44,207 nucleotides of DNA from Candidatus Gastranaerophilales bacterium (GTDB lineage: Bacteria; Cyanobacteriota; Vampirovibrionia; Gastranaerophilales; Gastranaerophilaceae), in contig CALUWB010000009.1 in the NCBI GenBank assembly GCA_944324375.1, positions 1 to 44,207 on the forward strand, read 5' to 3'. Every line of letters starts with the position of its first letter. Positions within the stretch are counted from its first letter, which is position 1. The notes below the pieces were generated by a model that saw only the letters and a program-made list of their open reading frames with translations, had not been told where the DNA came from and did not search any database. Shown here one piece after another: positions 25,361-32,570 of this stretch. The position numbers were made by a program, and so were the translations under genes.

Positions 25361-25909
25361 ATGAAAGGTTCAACTTTAAGAAGATCAAATTTAACTAGAG
25401 AAAAAATTGCAATGTTAGATGCACTTGCTAAGTATAATAGAGAATATAGAACAGGCGATTCAACTGTTCCAACTGATAAACAAGAAGAACTTGATGTGTT
25501 ATGGCAAAATTTTAAAGTTGCATCTCGTGTGGAAAAATCTCCAATTGCATTTTTTACAACTGGCTTTTTTGTTGGAGTAGTTTCAACTTTAATCCTTGCT
25601 ATTCTAGTAAGTTTTGTTGTTGGATATTCACCATTAGATGATTTACATTTAAATTTAACAAAACCTTCTGCAACTGAAAATTTAAAATTTACTTTTATCC
25701 CTGCAGATAAACAAGAGCCTGTTGTACAACAACCTGTATCTCAAAATAAAGAATATACAGTTCAACCGGGAGATTCTTTGGAAGGTATCGCAATAAAATT
25801 TTATGGTGGTTTTGATCAAGCTAAAATAAAAATGATTGAAGAAGCTAATAATCTTGCTAATCCAAATGCTATTGGTATTGGTCAAAAGTTAGTTATACCT
25901 ATGAATTAA
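25361..25909 (+). CDS. Membrane-anchored LysM-domain protein
   Basis: 182 residues: a basic cytoplasmic N-terminus (1-60), one membrane helix at about 62-88, a ~40-residue linker, and a C-terminal LysM domain at about 131-181. The LysM domain has YTVQPGDSLEGIA...YGG and IGIGQKLVIP. LysM binds peptidoglycan, so the protein probably tethers the inner membrane to the wall. GTG at 25352 is in frame, but ATG at 25361 is the more usual start; spacing to GAGG is tight for it. The neighbour is glyA, 56 bp downstream with its own promoter. Confidence 0.85.
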   Translation: MKGSTLRRSNLTREKIAMLDALAKYNREYRTGDSTVPTDKQEELDVLWQNFKVASRVEKSPIAFFTTGFFVGVVSTLILAILVSFVVGYSPLDDLHLNLTKPSATENLKFTFIPADKQEPVVQQPVSQNKEYTVQPGDSLEGIAIKFYGGFDQAKIKMIEEANNLANPNAIGIGQKLVIPMN

Positions 25910-25912
25910 TGA

Positions 25913-25941
25913 TTGCTTAAAATTCTAGTTTGTCATATAAT
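25913..25941 (+). promoter_or_regulatory. Promoter of glyA
   Basis: TTGCTT at 25913-25918 and a consensus TATAAT at 25936-25941 are separated by 17 bp. The transcript would have a ~18-nt leader with an AGAGGG ribosome-binding site. No glycine riboswitch fits in this gap. Confidence 0.55.
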
Positions 25942-25965
25942 TTTATCTAAAAGAGGGATACTGAT

Positions 25966-27204
25966 ATGGAATTAGATATTATTAGACAAACTGATGCTGA
26001 AATAGCAGATTTAATTGATGTTGAATTAAAAAGACAACAAACAACTATAGAGCTTATTGCAAGCGAAAACTTTACTTCAAAAGCTGTTATGGCTGCTTGT
26101 GGTACGGTATTAACTAACAAGTATGCAGAAGGTAAGCCTCATAAACGCTTTTACAATGGTTGTGAAAATATAGATAAAATTGAAGAAATTGCACAAAAAA
26201 GAGCATGCGATTTATTCCATATGGATCATGCTAATGTTCAACCTCATAGTGGTGCACAAGCTAACATGGCAGTATTTTTAGCACTTCTAAAACCAGGTGA
26301 TATAATTTTAGGCATGGATTTATCTAATGGAGGTCATTTGAGTCATGGTTCTCCTGTTAATTTTTCTGGTTTATTTTTTGATGTGAAAAGTTATGGTGTA
26401 GATGAAAATGGCATAATTGATTATGTAGACGTTGAAAATAAAGCAAAAGAATATAAACCAAAGTTAATAATTTGTGGAGCAAGTAACTATTCAAAAGTTA
26501 TTGATTTTAAACGTTTTAGAGAAATAGCTGATTCAGTGGGAGCATATCTTTTAGCTGATATAGCTCATATTGCAGGATTAGTTGCAGCAGGGTTACATCC
26601 ATCACCTGCTGGTTATGCTCATATTGTAACAACTACAACTCATAAAACCTTAAGAGGTCCAAGAGGTGGTATTGTGATGTGTGATGAAAATCTTGCTCAA
26701 ATTATTGACAAGGCTGTTTTCCCAGGAACTCAAGGTGGACCTTTAGAACATATTATTGCTGGTAAAGCAATTGCATTAAAAGAAGCTGCTTCTGATGAGT
26801 TTAAAAAATATGCAGCGCAAATTATTAAAAATTCAAAAGCTTTAGCTAAAGGTCTAATTGAGAATGGTATAGACATTGTTGGTGGTATGACTGAGAACCA
26901 CTTAATGACATTAGATTTAAGAAAAACTGGTAAAACAGGCAAAGATATGGCTAATGTTCTTGAGTTGGTTGGTATAACTGCAAACAAAAATACTGTACCA
27001 AATGATCCTCAAAGTCCATTTGTAACAAGTGGAATTCGTTTAGGTTCTGCAGCTGTTACAACAAGAGGCTTTGATGAAGAAGCAATGAGTGAAGTTGCTA
27101 ATATAATATCTGAAGCTATTAAAAATTCGGATGATGAAGTTAAGTTAAAAGAATTAAGAGAACGTTCTTTGAATTTATGTAAGAAGTTCCCTTTATATGA
27201 ATAA
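25966..27204 (+). CDS. glyA: Serine hydroxymethyltransferase
   Basis: 412 residues, normal length. It interconverts serine and glycine with tetrahydrofolate and PLP in the cytoplasm, supplying one-carbon units. [28 protein letters not shown] and [11 protein letters not shown] are at the N-terminus. [12 protein letters not shown] (Asp198, His201) and the PLP lysine Lys227 in [14 protein letters not shown] follow, and [15 protein letters not shown] holds the carboxylate-binding Arg. The next gene's frame opens directly at the stop codon. Confidence 0.97.
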   Translation: MELDIIRQTDAEIADLIDVELKRQQTTIELIASENFTSKAVMAACGTVLTNKYAEGKPHKRFYNGCENIDKIEEIAQKRACDLFHMDHANVQPHSGAQANMAVFLALLKPGDIILGMDLSNGGHLSHGSPVNFSGLFFDVKSYGVDENGIIDYVDVENKAKEYKPKLIICGASNYSKVIDFKRFREIADSVGAYLLADIAHIAGLVAAGLHPSPAGYAHIVTTTTHKTLRGPRGGIVMCDENLAQIIDKAVFPGTQGGPLEHIIAGKAIALKEAASDEFKKYAAQIIKNSKALAKGLIENGIDIVGGMTENHLMTLDLRKTGKTGKDMANVLELVGITANKNTVPNDPQSPFVTSGIRLGSAAVTTRGFDEEAMSEVANIISEAIKNSDDEVKLKELRERSLNLCKKFPLYE

Positions 27205-27221
27205 GTGAGGATAGGAAAATT

Positions 27222-28274
27222 ATTATTAATTCGTTACCACAATCAAATATAATTGGAGCTATAATATCCTATATTTTGGGTGTATTTTTAGTTCCATTTG
27301 TAATAGCTTTTTCTAAAAAAGAAGGGCTAGTTGATGTACCTAATGAAAGGAAAATTCACAAAGTTCCAATATCAAGACTCGGAGGTGTTGCTATTTGGGC
27401 AAGTACAATGCTAACTTTTGTTTTCCTTGTTCTTTTAAGTTATTATCCATATGGTAGTCTTGTTTCTGGGATTTTGTTAGGTAGTTCATTAATATTTTTA
27501 TTAGGATTGGTAGATGATGTTTACAATTTAGATGCTAAATTTAAACTTGTTGTTCAAATATTAATAACAACAGTTGTTTATTTATTGGGTGTTAAAGTTG
27601 ATATGACATCTTTTTCAACGCATATGGGATTAGCTTTTGATTTAGGCTTTTTGTCATATCCTATAACTTTATTATGGATTGTTGGTATTAGTAATGCAGT
27701 AAATTTTATTGATGGTGTAGATGGTTTAGCAGGTTCTGTTATAACTGTTAATGCTATAACACTTGCAATAGTCGCGCTTGCAATGCGCCCACCTAACTCA
27801 ATTAGTGCTCTTATTGCGTTTATTCTAGCAGGATCAATGTTAGCATTTCTTACATATAATTTTAATCCTGCCAAAATATTTATGGGTGATTCTGGGGCTC
27901 TGTTTTCTGGATTCTTGCTCGCATCATTATCTATTACAGGAGTTATGAAGGGGGCAACTTTAGCAATATTACTTCCTTTTGTTATTTTAGCTGTTCCAAT
28001 TTTAGATATAACATACTCAAGTCTACGTAGAATTATGAAAGGAAAGTCTCCTTTTGTTGCAGATGCAGAACATATACATCATAAACTTTTGAAAGCAGGT
28101 TTTTCTCAAAAGATTACTGTAGCAATAATGACATCTGTTGCGATTATCGCAGGTGCTATTGCATCTTTATGTGTAGGGAAATTTACTATTATACATTACT
28201 TAATTTATATTGTAATTTTGATTGCTTTAATGTTAATATTGAGTTTGTTTGATATTTTCACAAGGGGTAAATAG
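27222..28274 (+). CDS. WecA/MraY-type glycosyl-1-phosphate transferase
   Basis: An integral-membrane enzyme of about 350 residues that transfers a sugar-1-phosphate (probably GlcNAc-1-P) from UDP-sugar to undecaprenyl phosphate. This is the first step of O-antigen, teichoic acid-like or other envelope glycan synthesis. Motifs: VPNERKIHK.PISRLGGVAI, GLVDDVYNLDAKFK, NFIDGVDGLAG, IFMGDSGALFSGF and a final HIHHKLL. These fit WecA/TagO more than MraY. Start problem: the only usual start codon, TTG at 27276, would cut the first helix. Upstream the frame is open to the glyA stop but has no ATG, GTG or TTG. ATT at 27222, 5 nt after GGA in ATAGGAAAA, is my choice (inference). Confidence 0.85.
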   Translation: MINSLPQSNIIGAIISYILGVFLVPFVIAFSKKEGLVDVPNERKIHKVPISRLGGVAIWASTMLTFVFLVLLSYYPYGSLVSGILLGSSLIFLLGLVDDVYNLDAKFKLVVQILITTVVYLLGVKVDMTSFSTHMGLAFDLGFLSYPITLLWIVGISNAVNFIDGVDGLAGSVITVNAITLAIVALAMRPPNSISALIAFILAGSMLAFLTYNFNPAKIFMGDSGALFSGFLLASLSITGVMKGATLAILLPFVILAVPILDITYSSLRRIMKGKSPFVADAEHIHHKLLKAGFSQKITVAIMTSVAIIAGAIASLCVGKFTIIHYLIYIVILIALMLILSLFDIFTRGK

Positions 28275-28295
28275 AGGTAAATAGAGGTAAATAGA
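28266..28295 (+). repeat. Three tandem 10-bp repeats at the WecA-like stop
   Basis: GGTAAATAGA occurs three times in perfect tandem, followed by a degenerate AATAGGGATTAATAGAGGT up to the next ribosome-binding site. The first unit contains the TAG stop of the transferase, and each unit resembles stop plus AGAGG. Copy number may vary by slippage. Confidence 0.8.
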
Positions 28296-28319
28296 AATAG
28301 GGATTAATAGAGGTCATAT

Positions 28320-28787
28320 ATGGAAAAACAGCAGAATACAATAGATATATCAAAAATAGTTGCAGCTCAAGAAGATTTAGGTTCTGAATTACCTATTTCT
28401 GCAATGTTAGCAAAATCTGCTGTCCCACATTCTCATCGAAGGATAGCTGATAATTATAATATTATGAAAAATATATATGGCTTTCAGGTTGTTCAGCCAA
28501 GAATAACAAATATGGAACGTAATTTATTATTTAAATATCATTTTAATACTCTTGAAAATACAACAATTGGTCAAATAAATACAGAACTTGTTCTTTTAAA
28601 ACAGTGGTCAACTTCAATGGATGATAAGTTAAGATTAGATGCTGATGAACTTCTTCAAATTAGAGTTAAGGAACTTAAGTTTATTTTATCTAGCAAGTAT
28701 GCATTGTCGACAAATGAGGTTTTAAATGGGTATAAGGCAGTAGAATTATATCTTTCAGAAATTACAAAGTTTTATAGTAGTAACTAG
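28320..28787 (+). CDS. Hypothetical helical protein
   Basis: 155 residues with no domain I recognise. It is polar, largely helical, without signal peptide or membrane segment. The only notable stretches are the middle SHRRIADNYNIMKNIYGFQVVQPRI and a C-terminal ELLQIRVKELKFILSSKYALSTNEVLNGYKAVE region. ATG at 28320 follows AGAGGT. It is 45 bp after the WecA-like gene and shares its strand, so they may be co-transcribed. The downstream acetyltransferase has its own promoter. Confidence 0.6.
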   Translation: MEKQQNTIDISKIVAAQEDLGSELPISAMLAKSAVPHSHRRIADNYNIMKNIYGFQVVQPRITNMERNLLFKYHFNTLENTTIGQINTELVLLKQWSTSMDDKLRLDADELLQIRVKELKFILSSKYALSTNEVLNGYKAVELYLSEITKFYSSN

Positions 28788-28803
28788 CAAATTTTTTTTT
28801 TAC

Positions 28804-28812
28804 TGGTATTAA
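28804..28812 (+). promoter_or_regulatory. Extended -10 promoter, leaderless GNAT gene
   Basis: TGGTATTAA is a TGn extended -10 with hexamer TATTAA, ending 6 nt before the ATG at 28819. No ribosome-binding site lies between, only A/T bases. Confidence 0.5.
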
Positions 28813-28818
28813 AATAAT

Positions 28819-29304
28819 ATGATTAAATTCCCTCCAGTAAAACAATTACCCCTTACAAATCACTTGATATATTCAAGTGGTGAACGTCATACTATGATTT
28901 CAACAAAAACTGGTAAAAAACTTGGTACAATGATTGCTGGGGAACGTAAATATGGCAAGATTGCTGAAGAAGATTTTGAATACTATCCTAAGAAAGAAAA
29001 TTATGTATATTTATATATTGTAGGGTTGTTATCAAATATTAAAAACCAAGGAGTTGGACGAGATTTTATAAAATTTGCAAAACATTTAGCAAATAATAAG
29101 AGATGCGAAAATAGGGTTGCAGTTTTTGCAATGAATAATCAAGACGGTAATATTTTAAAAGCTTCATCTCCATTTTTTAGAAAATGTGGCTTTACATCAT
29201 CTGAAAAACCAGGCTTAGAAGATGTTGATAGAGTAATTAAAGGACAAAAACCTAAAAATGGTGATTGGTATTGTTCTTTGCCTATGTATCTTCCTGTAAA
29301 ATAG
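28819..29304 (+). CDS. GNAT-family N-acetyltransferase-like protein
   Basis: 161 residues. The acetyl-CoA pyrophosphate loop is KNQGVGRDFI at about 75-84 (Q-x-x-G-x-G/A type), preceded by the YVYLYIVGLLS beta-4 strand and followed by helix FIKFAKHLA. RVAVFAMN.QDGNILKASSPFFRKCGF matches GNAT motif B. The substrate is unknown. The N-terminus FPPVKQLPLT is not part of the usual fold. The 3' end overlaps the convergent orphan gene by 23 bp, and no Shine-Dalgarno sequence is present. Confidence 0.72.
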   Translation: MIKFPPVKQLPLTNHLIYSSGERHTMISTKTGKKLGTMIAGERKYGKIAEEDFEYYPKKENYVYLYIVGLLSNIKNQGVGRDFIKFAKHLANNKRCENRVAVFAMNNQDGNILKASSPFFRKCGFTSSEKPGLEDVDRVIKGQKPKNGDWYCSLPMYLPVK

Positions 29305-30274
29305 ATTGAGTTTTTTTGTAACTTGCAATTATATTTCTAATTAGTTTTTGATCATGTTTATCATCTGGAACGATATTTCTATATGAAAAACCATATTTAT
29401 CCCATTTGGTATTAAATGTTTTTTCTTGATTTTCTTTATTCCCTATATTTCTTATTTGTTTTGCAACTTCCTTTTTGAAATCATTATCAAAATTTTTATA
29501 AGGCGAGTCTGGTTTCAATAGAGTATTTATCAATGTTTTTTTATATGTGTCTAAATTTTTCCTCAACTCAATGTTTTGAGGAATATTCTGATCTAAGTGG
29601 TATATAATACAATTAATTGGAGAATATCCAAGTGTTATTCCTATTAAATCGTGTTCTTTATTTTCCTTGAGAGGACTATTATGTCCAATTAATTCATTAT
29701 ATATCTCATCTATTGTTGCATCTTTATTTAAGTTCATTTTATTTATATAAAAATCTCTGTTATCTTTAATTGTTTCTTTGGTTAATTTTTTATTCAATAT
29801 TATAGTATTATCAAATTTAACTTCTTTATCTTTAATAGGAACTATAAGTGTTCTTCTTAATATATCATAGTTTTTATCTGGTTTAATAAATTGGTTCTTT
29901 CCATTAATTAATAAGCTAGGTTTTCCATTAAGAGCAAAAGTTACAAAAGAACTTTCATCTCCTTTTATATTGTTAATAAATTCTTTTTTTTGTTCATCCG
30001 TTAGATTTTTTGTAAGTTCAATTTTGTCAAGATGATTATTAATAATCTGATTGACATTTTTTTCATAATTTACTCCAAAAACAGGGGCAATTGTTGTTGT
30101 TTGTCTAGAAAATTGTACAAGTTCACGTCCAATTTGAGCATTAGAAATAATATCATTTGTTGCTCCAATTCCATCATTAATTCTATCAGAATTTTTGCAT
30201 ACAAAAGCTTCTACATTTCTAGCTTTAGGTAATGATGTTTTTCCAAATTTTAATATTTGATTGATAAGATTCAT
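29282..30274 (-). CDS. Orphan protein, function unknown
   Basis: 330 residues, Lys/Asn-rich, no signal peptide, no clear membrane segment and no domain I recognise. Points seen: a KNLTDEQKKEFINNIKGDESSFVTFALNGKPSLLING segment at about 87-125; an IGITLGYSPINCIIYHLD stretch with a Cys and a His at about 214-231; and a C-terminal WDKYGFSYRNIVPDD. The compact GY...NC..YHL patch could be catalytic, but this is speculation. ATG at 30274 has AGGGA about 12 nt upstream. It faces folK across a 93-bp divergent gap and overlaps the acetyltransferase tail-to-tail. Confidence 0.65.
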   Translation of the reverse strand: MNLINQILKFGKTSLPKARNVEAFVCKNSDRINDGIGATNDIISNAQIGRELVQFSRQTTTIAPVFGVNYEKNVNQIINNHLDKIELTKNLTDEQKKEFINNIKGDESSFVTFALNGKPSLLINGKNQFIKPDKNYDILRRTLIVPIKDKEVKFDNTIILNKKLTKETIKDNRDFYINKMNLNKDATIDEIYNELIGHNSPLKENKEHDLIGITLGYSPINCIIYHLDQNIPQNIELRKNLDTYKKTLINTLLKPDSPYKNFDNDFKKEVAKQIRNIGNKENQEKTFNTKWDKYGFSYRNIVPDDKHDQKLIRNIIASYKKTQSILQEDT

Positions 30275-30331
30275 TTTGTTAATAATTCCCTATATTTAAT
30301 AAAACATTTTTTATGTAAAAATTGCTTGGTA

Positions 30332-30361
30332 TTGACAAGTTAAACTATAGAGTTATAAAAT
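30332..30361 (+). promoter_or_regulatory. Promoter of folK, leaderless
   Basis: A perfect TTGACA at 30332-30337 is 18 bp from TAAAAT at 30356-30361, which ends 6 nt before the ATG at 30368. An overlapping TATAAA (16-bp spacing) is an alternative -10. No ribosome-binding site is visible. Confidence 0.65.
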
Positions 30362-30367
30362 ATACCC

Positions 30368-30880
30368 ATGGCATTAGTATATTTAAGTTTAGGTTCAAAT
30401 AAAGGTGACAGAGTAGGTTATATTCAACAAGCTACAAGTTTGCTCAATGGGTTTGATGGTATTAATGTTGTTCAATCATCTTCCTTGTATGAAACAGAGC
30501 CTTGGGGAGTAGATTCTGATAATTGGTTTGTAAATGCAGTAATTCAAGTTAGTACGAATTTACTTCCTGTCCAATTGCTTAAACAATGTCAAAGAATCGA
30601 AGCAATGCTAGGTCGTGACAGAGATTCTGAAGGGCGCTATGGAGATAGGAATATTGACATAGATATATTATTTTATGATGATAAAATAATATCAGAAGAT
30701 TTTGAAAATCAAAAACTTATTATTCCTCATGTTCACTTTCATGAACGAGCATTTACCTTGGTTCCAATGTTGGAGTTAGCTCCTGAATTTATTCATCCAG
30801 CATTTAAAAAGACAGTTTCTACATTGCATGATGAATTAGCTAGTCCAGAAATGGTATATTTGTATGGTACAAGAATCTAA
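30368..30880 (+). CDS. folK: Hydroxymethyldihydropterin pyrophosphokinase
   Basis: 170 residues. It transfers pyrophosphate from ATP to 6-hydroxymethyl-7,8-dihydropterin in folate synthesis. YLSLGSNKGDR, SSLYETEPWGV, WFVNAVIQV and RYGDRNIDIDILFYDD (Asp pair binding Mg2+) are all present, as is IPH.HFHERAFTLVPMLELAP. Length is normal. It overlaps the flavoprotein gene by 17 bp. Folate synthesis and glyA (25966) both feed one-carbon metabolism but are in separate units. Confidence 0.96.
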   Translation: MALVYLSLGSNKGDRVGYIQQATSLLNGFDGINVVQSSSLYETEPWGVDSDNWFVNAVIQVSTNLLPVQLLKQCQRIEAMLGRDRDSEGRYGDRNIDIDILFYDDKIISEDFENQKLIIPHVHFHERAFTLVPMLELAPEFIHPAFKKTVSTLHDELASPEMVYLYGTRI

Positions 30881-32018
30881 ATTAAATGTTGGGATTCTAG
30901 GTGGTGGACCAGCAGGATGCTTAGCAGCTTATTTTTTACAAGATTATTGTAATATTACAATAATTGATTATTCATCTATTTTAAGAACAATACTTCCTAC
31001 AGGAGGAGGAAGATGTAATTTGGCTCATTATGAATTTGATTTTAAAGAATTAGCTAAAAATTATCCCAGAGGTGAAAAATTTTTGTATTCAGTTTTTTCA
31101 AAGTATTCAACAGCAGAAACAATTTCTACATTTGAAGATTTGGGGATAAAAACATATGTTCAAAATGACAATAGAATTTTTCCTGAAAGTAATTCTTCAA
31201 AGGATGTTAGAACTAAAATGATTAATTCATTAAAAGATGTTCAAATTAAAAAGGAAAAAGGATTAAGGATAGAAGTTGTAAATGATAAAATTAAAATAGT
31301 GACAGATATGAATTCGTATTATTTTGATAAACTAATTATTGCAATTGGAGGTCACTCTGCTTTTGAAATTGTATCAAGATTGGGAGTGAACATAATAGCA
31401 CCAGCACCGTCTTTAGTAGGTTTGGTCACATCCCAAAATTTTAAAGAATTAGCAGGTATTGCTATTAAAGATGTAGAATGTTGTGGAATATTTGGAGATA
31501 TCCTTTTTACCCATAAAGGTATTTCTGGGCCTTTAATCTATAAGATATCCTCATTAAAGGCAAGAGATAAAAAACCATATTCAATTAGTATAAATTTATA
31601 CTCTAAAGAGATTGCTTTACAGGAATTATTAAATAAAAATCCTCATAAACAGATAAACAATTTATTATCAGAATATTTGCCTTTGAATTTTGTTAATTAT
31701 TTGTTAGAACAAATAAGTATCATAAAAACAGAGAAATGTCATAATATTAATGGAAAACAACGTGATTTAATATTAGATATTATTCATAATTTTAAGTTAG
31801 ATATAATAGGCGTAAATAAAGATGGGGAAGTTGTAACATCTGGAGGAGTTGATTTAAGTGAAGTTAATTCTAAAACTATGGAATCTAAGAGAATAAAAGG
31901 TTTATATTTTATAGGTGAGGTTTTAGATATTGATGGTTTTTGTGGAGGTTTTAATTTACAAAATTGTTGGTCAACTGCATTCGTGTGTGCAAATGCAATA
32001 AAAAATTCTAATATTTAA
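30864..32018 (+). CDS. NAD(P)/FAD-dependent oxidoreductase (YhiN/HI0933 family)
   Basis: 384 residues, a flavoprotein of the HI0933 family with unproven reaction. The FAD dinucleotide fold is VGILGGGPAGCLAA at about 9-22. The family motif TGGGRCNL, then PRGEKFLYSVFSKY, NRIFPESNSSKDVR, FTHKGISGP and the terminal GEVLDIDGFCGGFNLQNCWSTA follow in order. Start at 30864 lies inside folK, so it is probably translated by coupling. The gene has no ribosome-binding site of its own. Confidence 0.9.
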   Translation: MVQESKLNVGILGGGPAGCLAAYFLQDYCNITIIDYSSILRTILPTGGGRCNLAHYEFDFKELAKNYPRGEKFLYSVFSKYSTAETISTFEDLGIKTYVQNDNRIFPESNSSKDVRTKMINSLKDVQIKKEKGLRIEVVNDKIKIVTDMNSYYFDKLIIAIGGHSAFEIVSRLGVNIIAPAPSLVGLVTSQNFKELAGIAIKDVECCGIFGDILFTHKGISGPLIYKISSLKARDKKPYSISINLYSKEIALQELLNKNPHKQINNLLSEYLPLNFVNYLLEQISIIKTEKCHNINGKQRDLILDIIHNFKLDIIGVNKDGEVVTSGGVDLSEVNSKTMESKRIKGLYFIGEVLDIDGFCGGFNLQNCWSTAFVCANAIKNSNI

Positions 32019-32051
32019 TAAAAAATACTATGTAATATAATAAAAATATGC

Positions 32052-32057
32052 TATTAT
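32052..32057 (+). promoter_or_regulatory. Extended -10 before the 32076 cassette
   Basis: TGC-TATTAT (TG at 32049-32050) would start RNA near 32064, leaving a ~12-nt leader with no ribosome-binding site. A second short leader-type start therefore opens the cassette. Confidence 0.35.
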
Positions 32058-32075
32058 TATTATGGTAGAAACTGC

Positions 32076-32570
32076 ATGATAAAAGATAAAATATCAGAAC
32101 GAGTAAAATTAAATAAAAGATATTTAAATAACGAGGATTTATTAGATTCTTTTGTAGATTTAACTTATGAAAAAATAAGTAGTGTTGTAGATTCGATTAA
32201 TGATGAAGAAATACTTATTAATTACATTGATAAAATTGCATCTAAATCAATAATAGAGGTATTGCAAGCTAATAACCGTTATAGATGTAATAATTTATCT
32301 AATAGGAATAAGATTGATTATAGTATTTTTAATTATAAATTAGAAAATTTTAACCCTACCAAATATTCAATATCAAAGTTGGCTAAATTATTTTCTACTT
32401 TAAAAAAAATAGATGAAAATAATAATAGCTCTTTTCTTGATGTTATAATGTTAAGGTATAAAGATAATAATAAAATCTGTAACATTGCAAAAGCAATGGA
32501 GTTATCAGAAGAAGAAGTTGCAAATATTTTGTTTGATATGGCAGATTATGCAAGTAAGGTTAGCAAATGA
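32076..32570 (+). CDS. Probable HTH protein, sigma-70-like
   Basis: 164 residues. The C-terminal FLDVIMLRYKDNNKICNIAKAMELSEEEVANILFDMADYA resembles sigma-70 region 4 helix-turn-helix (…LRY…IA…lgiSe..V…). The N-terminal DLLDSFVDLTYEKISSVVDSI..EEILINYIDKIA could be a divergent region 2-like helix pair, but I cannot prove it. It may be an alternative sigma factor or an anti-/adapter protein. The stop overlaps the next gene as ATGA. Regulation of the cassette by this protein is an inference from order alone. Confidence 0.55.
   Translation: MIKDKISERVKLNKRYLNNEDLLDSFVDLTYEKISSVVDSINDEEILINYIDKIASKSIIEVLQANNRYRCNNLSNRNKIDYSIFNYKLENFNPTKYSISKLAKLFSTLKKIDENNNSSFLDVIMLRYKDNNKICNIAKAMELSEEEVANILFDMADYASKVSK

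Noticed and set aside
25910-25965. Glycine riboswitch upstream of glyA
   Set aside because: The 56-bp gap is too short for the aptamer and is explained by a -35/-10 promoter.
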